Source: Prinsepia uniflora (taxonomy: Eukaryota > Streptophyta > Magnoliopsida > Rosales > Rosaceae). Taken from it: 64,000 nt of DNA. A program made the position numbers and the translations under genes. The notes beneath the pieces are model-generated. The model worked only from the letters and a program-made list of their open reading frames with translations. It was not told the origin of the DNA and did no database searches. Location of the stretch: NCBI GenBank assembly GCA_032719365.1, contig CM064863.1, forward strand, positions 63,947,583 through 64,011,582, given 5' to 3'. Positions within the stretch are counted from its first letter, which is position 1; each line of letters starts with the position of its first letter. Positions 10,796 through 21,427 of this stretch are shown here, piece after piece.

Positions 10796-13188
10796 TGACA
10801 CGACCCATCCCCAATCCCCCAGGATTAAGGGCTAAGTCATGCTACCGTCTAACTTACGCGTGACACGAAGGTTAAATCGACGTCTAACCTCCATGTAACA
10901 CGTAAGCCGGAGAAGGGATTTCCGAAACAAATCATCCACAAGTACCGAACTTCCCAAAGCGCGCAGATTCTACTATGGATCGCGTGTGTGAAGTCTCTGC
11001 CTCTCGCTACCAACAGCCCACACCGCAACAACCTGGAGGGTATCGAAAACATAAAAAACTGTGAGTGGACAAAAATAAAGGATAAGTTTAGAAAAACCAT
11101 TTATAAGAAAGTACTTTTATACCCTCCACGAAAAAAAAACAATGCATGCATAAGCAACTCATATCAGAAAACCATTTCATATTCAATTACGAAAACCGAA
11201 CTTCTCAAATCCTGGGCCTCAGCTCAAAACCATTAAAATCCGTAGTATCCGGGGCATGCCCAAAACTTCTGAAAAACCATCATCATGGAAAAACCATCAA
11301 GTTCTCATCAGAATCCAAAACACATTTGAAAGCCATTGAAATCCATTGTAATCCATCGAACCTGCTGGATCTATCTGAGTCTTTAAACTCTCGAGTCTTT
11401 AAACTCAATCTAGGTCTCAATATAATCCTAGTCTTTAAACTCAATAGGCCTACAGAGGAAATCACAATATCCAAGTCTTTAAACTCCCGAGTCTTTAAAT
11501 TCAATCCGGGTCTATAAACCCAATCCGGGCCCACCCCCGTCATGTATCATATCCGGGTCTTTAAACCAATAACCAGATCCAAAAAATCCAATCCAAAACC
11601 ATTTAAAAACCATTTCCAAATCCATGTCCAAATCCAAATTCGAAATCACCATTTCTAATTCAAGGCCGAATCCGAAATCATCATCCCGAATCCAAATCCA
11701 GAATCATATCCATAATCCATTTCCAAATCCGAATTTGAAACCATCATTTCGTAAGCCAGCATCCGGAATAATCATTCCGAACCCAAATCCAGAAATCCCC
11801 TTTCAAGTTCCAAAATCAAATCCCGAATCGTCATCCTGAAATCCGCTTCCAAAACCCGAAATCACGTTCATCAAAACCATTTTTATGAACTGGACTTCAA
11901 GCCCGAAATCACTTTCCAAAATCCATTAGAAATCATTGAAATCAAATCATAATTCAAATCCCGAAATCAAATCATCAAAACCTTCATCAAGCCATAGTAA
12001 AAAATCATATCTTGTAAAACGTGCAATTTCGTAATTATCTCGAAATACCTGCAAAACCGTAAATTATCAAGGTCATATCATAAACATAGAAGTCACGTAT
12101 AGAAAACATATAAAAAAAATATATGCATGCATCATAAGTTTGAAAATAAATTCCACTCACAGACCATTAGCGTCGCCGCCTCGATACGCGTGCAAATACG
12201 CTTTCCCGGCTAATCCACAATCACCGGCTTTCCCGAACCTGTCCAAATCCCATAATAAGGTCACTAACTACTTCATAATGTTCATACTAAAACTCCGTAA
12301 TTTTCTCAAATTTTTAACTATTTTTAAACGAGCCCTAAAACCTTCGGACATCCCGAAACATATCGAGACGATGTCCGATCGACTAGAAACCAGTCTTAAA
12401 ATGTTCGTTATATCGAATACTTAAAAAGTCGTGTTGAAAACTTCCCCAAAAGGGTCCCACGCGCCCTCACGAGCCGCCCAAAGGGGCTCTGCCGTGACCA
12501 CCACTAGCCCTTTCTTAACCTCACTTCTCACTTCTGTTCAGACACCACGGGCACATGATCACGTTTGAGGAGAGTTTGGGTCAAGGGCACTCATTCTCCT
12601 CTGTTTTTCTCTGTTCTAAACCACAAGCTATGCCAAATTTTTTAAAACATTGTAGGCGGTGAGAGATGGTTCCACAGCCATCCAAATAGGGCCAAGTGTC
12701 CCCATCTCTGTGGACCCATTCCCCAAGGCAGGCACATGTCCAACAGTAACTGGGCACAGATCCCAAGGCACCACAATGACCATTTTACCCTTATTCCACA
12801 GATTACAATTTTGCCCCTCAAGTTCCGAGACCTGTAACGTTGTCATCCCAACTCCAATTGACACCTGCCGCCTGTCGTTGTATTTAGGAGATCGAGACCT
12901 ACCTTACAGTCCTCAAATTACGTGAAAAGTGCATGTCGTATGAAAATTCAACAAATTGCCCATTTTAACCAAATTACTAAATTACCATTGAACTTCCGAA
13001 CTACGTCACAGTCATTGACTAAAGTCCATTTGACCGCCCGAACTAAAAGTCAACATTTTTGCCCATTCCAAGGGCAAAATAGTCATTCCGCACCGTCCGT
13101 CCGAAAGCACCCAATTAACCAGTGATTGACTTTACTAATATGTCATTAACCACTAATCTAATTCCGATTACCGGGACGGGTCGTTACA
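10796..13188 (-). mobile_element. Solo LTR, TGTAACGACC family, TSD aaatg
   Basis: A 2393-bp LTR in minus orientation, starting TGACACGACCCATCC and ending GACGGGTCGTTACA. It is flanked by a perfect 5-bp duplication aaatg (10791-10795 and 13189-13193). It contains tandem GAGTCTTTAAACTC-type units (11378-11570) and many repeats of aatccaaatcc type (11570-11960). No internal region accompanies it, so recombination between two LTRs of a full element probably removed the body. It sits 17 bp inside the LTR of the Tat-like element and is therefore younger. Reading frames inside it are not supported as genes. Confidence 0.92.
11378..11570 (-). repeat. Short tandem units with GAGTCTTTAAACTC
   Basis: The word gtctttaaactc recurs about seven times, spaced irregularly by 15-50 bases. 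Its reverse form GAGTTTAAAGACTC recurs in plus-orientation LTR copies at 23106-23395, 29105-29340 and 34210-34430. It is a shared feature of the LTR family. Confidence 0.75.
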
Positions 13189-13943
13189 AAATGTGCCAAC
13201 TTAGGGAGCGAATGCTGCTCTGCCACATGCCCTGTGTAGACCTGAAAAGGAATGAAGCTAGTCGGTCGGTCAGAGTATAGGTACCGATGTGCTACCAGCC
13301 CAAAGGTATTTTGACGCCCAAGTCAGTAGTCGGTCTAAGGTGTAGGGTGAGTGGTGAAATGTATACTGTAAAAGTAGTTGTGAACAGTAAATGCTTTTTT
13401 TCTACCTTTGTACGACAAATGGACCCCTTTTGTATGAGTGTGGTGAATATAATAATTGTATTCTCCCGATGTGGGACAAATGTCAATTACTGTGGGACTG
13501 ACATGTGGAGGGGCTATCCAGACCCGAACTAGGGTTTGTTCGCATGAGTGGGCCTGGACCCCTTGGGCTTGTGCTAGGTGGCAGTATTGGGCCGTCAGGT
13601 CGGTCTGGGTCGATTCACCGACCGAAAGGGGCTGGGGCTCCAGAGTCGGCTAGTGCCATGGTGTTGGAAGAGGGCTGGTCCTCTGGGTCGGTCTGGGCCG
13701 ACATGCCGAGCCAGTCAGAGGGTTGGGCCTCCAAGATTGGTCTGGATTGGTCGTCATTTTGGTAATGGGCTGGGCCTGTAGTCAGTATGGGCTTCATGCT
13801 CGGTCTGAGCCGATGTGGTATGAACATAGTCAATCCTCAATATCTTTTTAATCAACAATGGCACACCATGTTTGATGAAATATTACATAACTTGCAAAAA
13901 AAAAAAAAACATTCGGTGTTCCAAACTTGATTGTCCCATAGGA

Positions 13944-15585
13944 AGAATTACAAAATTGTGTATTATATGAACTTAAACAACTTTTCAATGCTTCTTCCAG
14001 CTCCTTAAAAAAACATAACTTGCTTATACTTGATACATAAAAAATGTTACAAATAAAGAATAACATCTTGAGAGAAGAACTGAATTATAGCTGCAATGAT
14101 TTGAAAATAAAGCATTCGATTTTAATAACACAGTTGGAAAAGGGAAAAAACTGTATATATGACTCTATCATAGCCACTATAAATGCCAAAAAACCAGGAC
14201 TTTTCGTCGTCCATGGCCATGGAGGCACTGGAAAATATTTTATGTGAGAAACTATCACAACTAAAATCAAATCTGAAAACAAAATCGTTCTAACTGTTGC
14301 CTCTTCAGGAATATCATCACTATTATTACCAGATTTAAAATTCCTTTAACTCTCACTAACTGTTCAATATGTCAAATTAAAAAGGGTACTCATCTCGCTA
14401 AATTAATTGAGAAAACAGACTTGATTATATGGGATGAAGCTCCTATGAATCATAAACATTATTTCGAAACATTGCATAGAACATTGACCATCTGTTATCA
14501 TCCGCAAACACTGTAAATAATACTAATACCTTCTTCAGTGGTAAACCTCATTTGTTAGGTGGTGATTTCAAACAGATTTTACTCGTCATTCCAGGAGGGA
14601 ATAAAGAAGATATAATAAACGCTTCTCTCAATAGCTCATACCTATGATCCACATTTACAGTTTTCCATCTTACTAAAAATATGTGATTATGCAAAAACAT
14701 TCAAAACAACGATAATAAAAATAAAATAAAATCATTTTCAAAGTTGATTTTAAATATCGACGATGGTAAGCTTAGTTCTAAAAGTGCCAAACTAGATTCA
14801 ATTGATATAGATACTTCTAGGATTGAACTTCCTCCAGATTTACTTATTCCAGTGTCAACAAATCCTATTAAACAACTATTCATTTCAACGTATCCAAATT
14901 TTAAAAATAATTGTCACAATTTCAATTATTTACAAGAACGAGTTATAATTACACCAACAAATTCAACAGTTACTGAAATTAATAACTATATCATTGATCT
15001 ATTATCTGGTGAACAATTTACATTCTTAAGTTTTGATTTTTTATGTCCGTCCACTGGAAACTATGAAAACCTTGATATCATGTATCCTCAAAAAAATTTT
15101 AATACACTTGAATTCATTGGTGTACCTACATTAATCTTATTTTGAAATTAGGAATGCCCATCATATTACTAAGAAACCTTAATCATTCTTCAGGTATATG
15201 TAACGGTACCAGATTAGTCGTAACACGACTATTGAATAGACGTATCGAGGCGAAAATCCTAGATGGTACAAATATTAGTTACAAAGTTTTTATACCATGA
15301 ATTACTCTCTCATCAACTGAACGTAAATGGCCATTCATTCTAAAACGCCGTCAATTTCTTGTCTGACCATGTTATGCAATGACAATCAATAAAAGTCAAG
15401 GACATTTTTTAAAGCAAGTTGAATTATATTTACCCCAACCAATATTTACTCATGGTCAATTATATGTTGCTTTATCTAGAGTCACATTACGAGAAGGATT
15501 TAAAATCCTATTATCCCATGACGATGATTCCATCATTCACTATACTAAAAACATTGTATTTCAAGATATTCTTCATATTTTATAA
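13944..15585 (+). pseudogene. Helitron-type PIF1-like helicase remnant
   Basis: The plus strand encodes, in several frames, the C-terminal helicase domain of a Helitron RepHel protein. The order of motifs is correct. ELQNCVLYELKQLFN is near 13944. A Walker A loop reading GHGGTGKYF is near 14215 (normally GxGGTGKTF, so Thr is replaced by Tyr). VASSGISSLLLP is near 14300, a Walker B motif LIIWDEAPMNHKH near 14420, GGDFKQILLVIPGG near 14560, and RVIITPTN near 14940. A final block INKSQGH, QLYVALSRV and GFKILLS lies at 15385-15510. Stops and frameshifts occur throughout. The HUH replication-initiator domain that should precede the helicase is not seen, so this is a 5'-truncated relic. In an intact Helitron the helicase unwinds DNA for rolling-circle transposition. 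Confidence 0.85.
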
Positions 15586-16258
15586 ATAAGCTTAACAACT
15601 TCAAAATTTACGTATTCACTCTCCACGAACATAAATTTGCAGATATTTCACTACTAATACACATATTATTGCTTGATCCAGGTGAGAAGGGCATTTCCTT
15701 AGATTCAAATCAAACAGTTGTCCTACGACAAGTTCTTCATCTCCACCAATATTATTGCTTGTAAACTGTAATATTAGGTAACTCTTCCCATATACCAATT
15801 TCATCTGTATTAATTGTGATCTCGACCTTAATAAATATTGAGGTTGCTTTTGCTTTTAACGCGCAAAATATGGTCGACTTAAAAAGAATTCTTTTGGGGT
15901 GATATGCATTGATATCTCCTCCTCTACCACATACGTACGATAAGCTTGAGACTTTTTAACTTTATGCTTGTCAAGCTGCATCTGCAATCCTGCTGATCGA
16001 TGTATACGCAAGGTGTCAGTCTCACTGGTGTTTTCTCTTTAATTAAAACCCAAATTAAGTATTGACTAATCATATATTTCTACCTGCATATATAAATCCA
16101 AACAAATTAATGATATTCTTACACAGAACTCAACAAACTCCACTATCAACCACACAGAAGAGTAGTAAGAGCATTTGTCCCCTTTTTTATATGGATCCAC
16201 AATTCCAAATATATGTTAGCTTCATTATATACATGTAACTTCTCAAGAAACAAGATTT
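15586..16258. other. No gene seen; possible 3' part of the Helitron relic
   Basis: AT-rich sequence after the helicase. No convincing open frame was found on either strand and no clear Helitron 3' end (hairpin plus CTRR) could be placed. Confidence 0.4.
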
Positions 16259-16589
16259 TACTAGGAAAAGTTCCATCGGCAAAAAGTGAAAATCGTCGGG
16301 TAAAACAAAACCCGACGAGCTACCATCAGGCAGCAAGTCGTCGAGTCGCCGTCGTCAGACCAGAGGTTTTAACGACGAATAGATGAATATCGTCGGGTAA
16401 CATAAATTTTACCCGAAAAGTGATCGTTGGCGACAATTCGTCGGGTAAAATTGAGTCAATGTATTAAGCTCGACGAAAATATCACGCTTGTCGGACAACA
16501 ATCATGTTGAACGGTGGTGACCACCCACCGAAAGGATAAGATTTGTCGGGTAACATTTAAATATTTGTCGGGTAACATTTGAATGCTTG
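16259..16589. repeat. Subterminal repeat region of the large CACTA (left side)
   Basis: Contains at least six copies of GTCGGGTAA or its complement (near 16296, 16308, 16411, 16438, 16545 and 16567). The same word recurs beyond the small CACTA at 18172. Subterminal repeats of this sort bind the CACTA TNPA-type protein in En/Spm; the function here is inferred from that. Confidence 0.6.
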
Positions 16590-18128
16590 CACTACAAGGA
16601 AAAAGTATTGGCCCGACAAAGTTTTGCCCGACAAACAAAAAATTTGTCACTAAATGCATATTTTGCCCGACGAACCATTATATTCGTTGGGCAATACTTT
16701 ACGCGACGATCATGTTTGTCGCTAAACTTTAGCGGAAAATTTTCATGAGTGGCGCCCAAAAAAAACCTTCCCGCAGACTTTTTTGCCCGACAAACAGTTA
16801 TATATCGTCGGGCAAAATACAGCTGATGGTGACGAATTTCGTTGCCACTTGAATGTGGTCATTAATTTTTGTTGCCCGACGAAATATCATACCTTGCCCG
16901 ACGAACATATGTTTGTTGGGCAAAGTTTCAGTCATAGTTCCGTATAACTTGCCACCTTGGCCAGTAGTTTAAGGACTTTACCCATTGAAGGGAAGTCAAA
17001 GGACACAAAAAAGACCCGTATTGGTATGCAAAAAATGGGTATTAGGCCCGTATTGACGAATAAGCTTCATTTATGATTTCAATAATTACAAAACTGAACT
17101 TGGCCAATCTAACAGTGAAAGATGATTCAACGGTTCTAAAACAATTTTTCGACGATCGGGTGGCTTTAAATCCTCAAAACCACAAGAGTTTTTACGTGCA
17201 TTGTTTATACATCTAAAACTACAAAATGAACGGTGAGATCTTTGAAATTCAATCGTTTGAATATCAATTAAACTAAAAGTTAGAAAATAACATTGAAATT
17301 TCATTAAGTGTTTAGCCACTTTAATGAATGAGCTTCATTTACGATTTCAATAATTAAAAAAATGAATTTGGCCAATCCAACCGTCCACTTTTATATTCTA
17401 TGCTCCTAGATCGCCTACGCAAAAAAGAAGCCAATTTGGAAATTTTGAAATAAGGTAACAGTGAAAGATGATTCAACGGTTCTAAAACAATTTTTCGACG
17501 ATCGGGTAGCATTAAATCCTCAAAACCACATGAGATTTTACGTGCATTGTCTATACATCTAAAAATACAAAATGAACGGTGAGATCTTTGAAATTCAATC
17601 GTTTGAATATCAATTAAACTAAAAGTTAGAAAATAACATTGAAATTTCATTAAGTGTTTAGCCACTTTAATGAATGAGCTTCATTTACAATTTCAATAAT
17701 TAAAAAAATGAATTTGGCCAATCCAACCGTCCACTTTTATATTCTATGCTCCTAGATCGCCTACGCAAAAAAGCAGTCAATTTGGAAATTATGAAATAAG
17801 GTAACAGTGAAAGATGATTCAACGGTTCTAAAAAAAAATTTCGACGATCGGGTGGCTTTAAATCCTCAAAACCACAGGAGTTTTTATGTGCATTGTTTAT
17901 ACATCTAAAACTACAAAATGAACGGTGAGATCTTTGAAATTCAATCGTTTGAATATCAATTAAACTAAAAGTTAGAAAATAACATTGAAATTTCTTTAAG
18001 TGTTTAGCCACTTTAATGAATGAGCTTCATTTATAATTTCAATAATTAAAAAAATGAATTTGGCCAATCCAACCGTCCACTTTTATATTCTATGCTCCTA
18101 GTGTTGGAAATCCATATTCCTTGTAGTG
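16590..18128. mobile_element. Non-autonomous CACTA element, TSD ttg
   Basis: A 1539-bp element whose ends match as inverted repeats over 12 bases: CACTACAAGGAA on the left and its complement TTCCTTGTAGTG on the right. It has a 3-bp target duplication ttg (16587-16589 and 18129-18131). The left 350 bp hold about nine copies of TTGCCCGACRAA in both orientations; the right side has almost none before the terminus. The middle is a tandem array of about 346-bp units (17050-18095). There is no transposase gene. It is inserted in the subterminal region of the larger CACTA, whose GTCGGGTAAC words resume right after it. Confidence 0.88.
17050..18095. repeat. Tandem array, about 346-bp period, about three units
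   Basis: Three near-identical units; homologous points are 346 bases apart (17354 and 17700; 17665 and 18011). The first is partly shortened. Each unit contains gatgattcaacggttcta, cgacgatcggg and aaaatgaacggtgagatc. Each unit yields a minus-strand reading frame of about 77-103 residues, but this is simply the same repeat translated three times and not a gene family. The reverse complement of this unit resembles the unit at 44257-45165 in the larger CACTA. Confidence 0.85.
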
Positions 18129-18440
18129 TTGGAAAAAAGTTCGGTAGCACTCCACCGAAAGGATAATATTTGTCGGGTAACATTTGAACAGTTAAAAAGA
18201 TGTTCGATGTCAATCCACATAAATGATAATATTTGTTGGATAATATTTCAAATATTCGTTGGGGTAAATTGAAAATTTTGTTTTTATATTAATTTGTTTT
18301 TTTCATATTATTTAATAAATTAAATATTTATTAAATCTAAAAAAATATGAAAGATAAATAAAATTCAGATATGGAATTAGAAATATATATTCATAAAATT
18401 TAAACTATTGTTTTATACATAATTAAAATAAAACAATTTT

Positions 18441-18680
18441 TACAACAAAATATAAGGAAGTGGGCGGCTACGGGTGGGGTTGGTCGGGGTGGTGAGACTA
18501 TTCGGACGAAGCAGGTTGTGGCTGTAGGGGCTAAGGATGTGTCTCGCCCAAGTGTCGAAAAACCATTACAAGTTGAGCCCTGATATCATCGTTTTGGGCA
18601 AAAGGCCCTCGTTTTGGGCTAGAAGGCTCTCGTTTTGACCCATAATCTCTATGGTCTCGGTCCAGAAGACATATAATTGC
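18441..18680 (-). pseudogene. C-terminal part of the second ORF of the large CACTA
   Basis: The minus strand reads ETIEIMGQNESLLAQNEG then LLPKTMISGL, with a 24-base tandem repeat at the DNA level (ctcgttttgggc words near 18588-18640) that encodes a heptad-like Gln/Asn/Glu/Leu stretch, probably a coiled coil. It follows directly on the ORF remnant at 40353-41757 once the LTR array at 18681-40347 is taken out. Such Gln-rich coiled-coil tails are common in the En/Spm Transposase_24-type protein. A stop codon breaks it after GLNL. Function would be DNA binding or assembly at the transposon ends; that is an inference. Confidence 0.45.
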
Positions 18681-21427
18681 TGTAACGGCTCATCCCAAGA
18701 TTATGAGATTAATTAAGGATTAAGTGAGGATTAGTGGAACTAATCAGGGATTAGTCGAGGATTTTTCGGACGAATGGTGCAAATGACGATTTTGCCCTTG
18801 GGGCATTACGTAGATCGGGGCATTACGAGTACGTAGACAAGCGGCACGTCGAAATCGAACGTGGTAGGAGAAAGTTATGGTTCACGGACGAAATCGAAAA
18901 CTATTCACGTAAACCGAGAAAGTTGGACAATTGACAAATTTGGATTGGATTGAGAATCTGGGTGGACCAATCAGTGAGTGACACCTGTCTCTCATCTAAT
19001 TGGCCCAAAACGTAAATATTGGGATATTATCATCTTTCATCTCTTTTGTTCTTCCTAACCTGAAAACCTCCCAAAACCCAAACACAAACAACCCCACCAC
19101 CTTATCTTCTACCATCATCTGAGATTACTTAAGAGACTTAGTGAGATGGGACGAGGAAGGACGACGGACGAATTGGCTGAGCACGGCGGCGCAGCCACGA
19201 CCATAGGTAAGGTAAAACTCGTAACCCGTGTTTGATCAAAAAAATGGAAAATCGTGTTTCGACATGTGTTGACCGCTTTGGTGGATTGGATGGTGTTCTA
19301 GGGAATGAGATGAGCCTGTGGGACTCAATTTCGAGGGCAATGGTGGAAAAAGTCGACTGGAAACGAAGACGGAGTTTCACGATTACTATTCATCCTTGGA
19401 ATAGGTATGATTTGGTTCAATTTTCATGGTTTTAATTAGATAGATCCACTACTGGGGATTGGACAATCGTATAGGAAGAAACTGGGAGGAAAATGGTTGA
19501 GAATTAAGGCTTTTAGATCCGGGTTAGGTCGTGGGTCTGGGAGGCCCATTACAGGGATCCGGCTGGAGGTTGAAGACGATGACGTCAATACCTGTTAGAG
19601 TGTCAGGCCAGGTGGCCCAACAGGAGGATGACACATGTCATGTCAGTGCCCAGTCAGCATTGACTTGTTAGTGACGTGGACCAATCAGAGGGTGCCATAT
19701 GTCATTAACATGTCAGTGACGTGGACCAGTTGGCTATTGACACGTGGTACTTGTCAGACCTGATGTCAGCGTGACTTCAGCCTTTAGCTTTGACCGGTTA
19801 TCGCTAACGTTAGTGTTGACTTTTTTTACTAACGCTGACTTTTGAGTTGTCCCGCACGTGAGGGTGCATGGGCATGAATTTCGAGGTGGGACCAGAACCA
19901 TTTTAAAGGTTTCGACAATCCAGATCCAATGGTGGTAGTTTCGAGTCGTTCAGAGATCATTAAGGTGGTCAAATTGAGGTTTAAAGCCTCAAGAAGCATG
20001 TTCGGGACGCGTTCTCAGGTTGGGATTGTTCATGGGTGTTATGACTGAACTTATGGAGTCCGTTAGTGACCTTTGAGTGTGATTTGGACAGGTCCGGATG
20101 TTCCGGAGATGGTGAATTAGCCCCAGAGAGGCTTATGACATGCGTATCGAGACGTAACAAGGACGGTCTGTGAGTGAACATTTGCTTTCTAAATTTGATG
20201 CATGCATAACTGTTTTATATGTTTTATATCCATTATTTGAAATGCCTTGAGTGCATATGATTATGGTATTCGGTATTTACGTATTTCACGTATTCCGAGG
20301 TTTATGATTTTATATTGGATTTATACATGCGTGTGTTTTCAATAATGGATTAAGGGAATGATTTCGGATTTGAGATTATGGAATCGGGCTTTAGACCCAT
20401 TTGACTTATGAACTATCAGACTTGAAGACCATTTGATTTAATGTGATTTTGGGTTTGGGGACCCTAATGAGATTTGGTCTATGCTATCGGGCCTCAGGCT
20501 CAGTTGGTTTATGATATCGGGCTTGAGTCTCAGTTATGGTTTATGAAATGGAATTTCGGGCTGAGTCCTCTGAGTTTGGGAAATTGAATTTGAGGAAATG
20601 GTTTATGAATGTTATGCTTCGGGCATGAGACCCAGTTGTGGATTTACGATGGTTTTATGGAAACGGAATGGATGAAACTATATTTCGGGCGTGGGTCCCT
20701 TTGAAAGGTTTGAAATGATTTGTGAAATATTGTCCATATACCATCCTATGTATTTTTCTCTCTAGGTTTTAGGGACACTGGAGTAGTTACAGAGCATTGC
20801 CTGAGAGGGGCCGCTCTACGTGAAAGGCCGTAGAGAGACTCAGGATCAGGATTGCTAGAGGTTAAAACCTCCGCCCCCCAAGGAGGGTCATTGACCTGAG
20901 TGGACCTTGCGGAGACTCGGGTTGGAAATCGAGGGGCAGGCGTAGCTTTAGACTGTGACATTATGAAATTTGGAATGCCAAGGATGGATTAAATATGTTT
21001 TAATGGATTGATTATACGGTATTTTGTGGATTTGGGATGTGACCCACATACGTTGATTTTCTAGTTTTGGGCTAAGGTCTTAATGATTTGCGGAAGGAAA
21101 TGGCTTTGATTAACTAATGTTTTCACTGATATTGGATTTGAAAAGCCTATGTTTTGATTTAAAGTAAATGATTACAATAACTAGTTTTCTAATGCATGCA
21201 TACTTTTTAATGAAGGATATAAATGTCTTTTTAGTGAAACGTGTTTTAGTAACTTATTTATTTTCGTCCATTCACAGCTTTTATGATTTTTAATACCTTT
21301 CAGGTTGATCGCAGATGTGGGATTTGCAGAGACGGAAAAATCACACACCTCTACTAATCCTAGTGCGCTCTGAGTCACATCCTGGTGCGGTGTGGAGGTG
21401 TGTAATTTTTTCGGTCTCTGCTATGCT
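18681..21427 (+). mobile_element. LTR1, 3' end lost
   Basis: Starts TGTAACGGCTCATCC and is collinear with LTR5 (35817-40347) for about 2.6 kb, including the tggaccaatcagtgagtgac block at 18964 (36156 in LTR5), the TGACGTGG/ACACGTGG cluster at 19566-19790 and the ccctctccgccccccaagg-type region near 20870. The last 150-200 bp, present in LTR5 as the gtcagacgggagca...gggtcgtgtca end, are missing. In their place are a foldback (21326-21421) and then LTR2 without its own first 145 bp. Confidence 0.75.
21326..21421. repeat. Foldback at the broken end of LTR1
   Basis: Left arm 21326-21351 (gcagagacggaaaaatcaca…) and right arm 21395-21421 are reverse complements over about 26 bases with a few differences, around a loop of about 43 bases. 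LTR5 has only the left-arm sequence at this place, so the right arm is an inverted copy gained at the break. Confidence 0.8.

Larger units (their letters stand above)
10779..13832 (-). mobile_element. 5' LTR of the Tat-like gypsy element, split by a solo LTR
   Basis: The LTR in plus reading starts TGTTAATGAACAAAATG (10779-10795), is interrupted by the solo LTR at 10796-13188, and resumes at 13194 with tgccaacttagg. Without the insertion it is about 656 bp. The outer end is placed at 13832 (…catagtca), giving a minus-strand start TGACTATGTTC; this end is an inference because the partner LTR is not in the window. Repeated gtcggtcgg and gtcggtctg words fill the middle. The body of the element, in minus orientation, is the gag and protease remnant at 8218-10694. 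Confidence 0.6.

Noticed and set aside
17086..18011. Three similar minus-strand frames of 77-103 residues that look like a conserved gene family
   Set aside because: They are the same frame in three copies of a 346-bp tandem repeat inside a CACTA element; similarity follows from the repeat.
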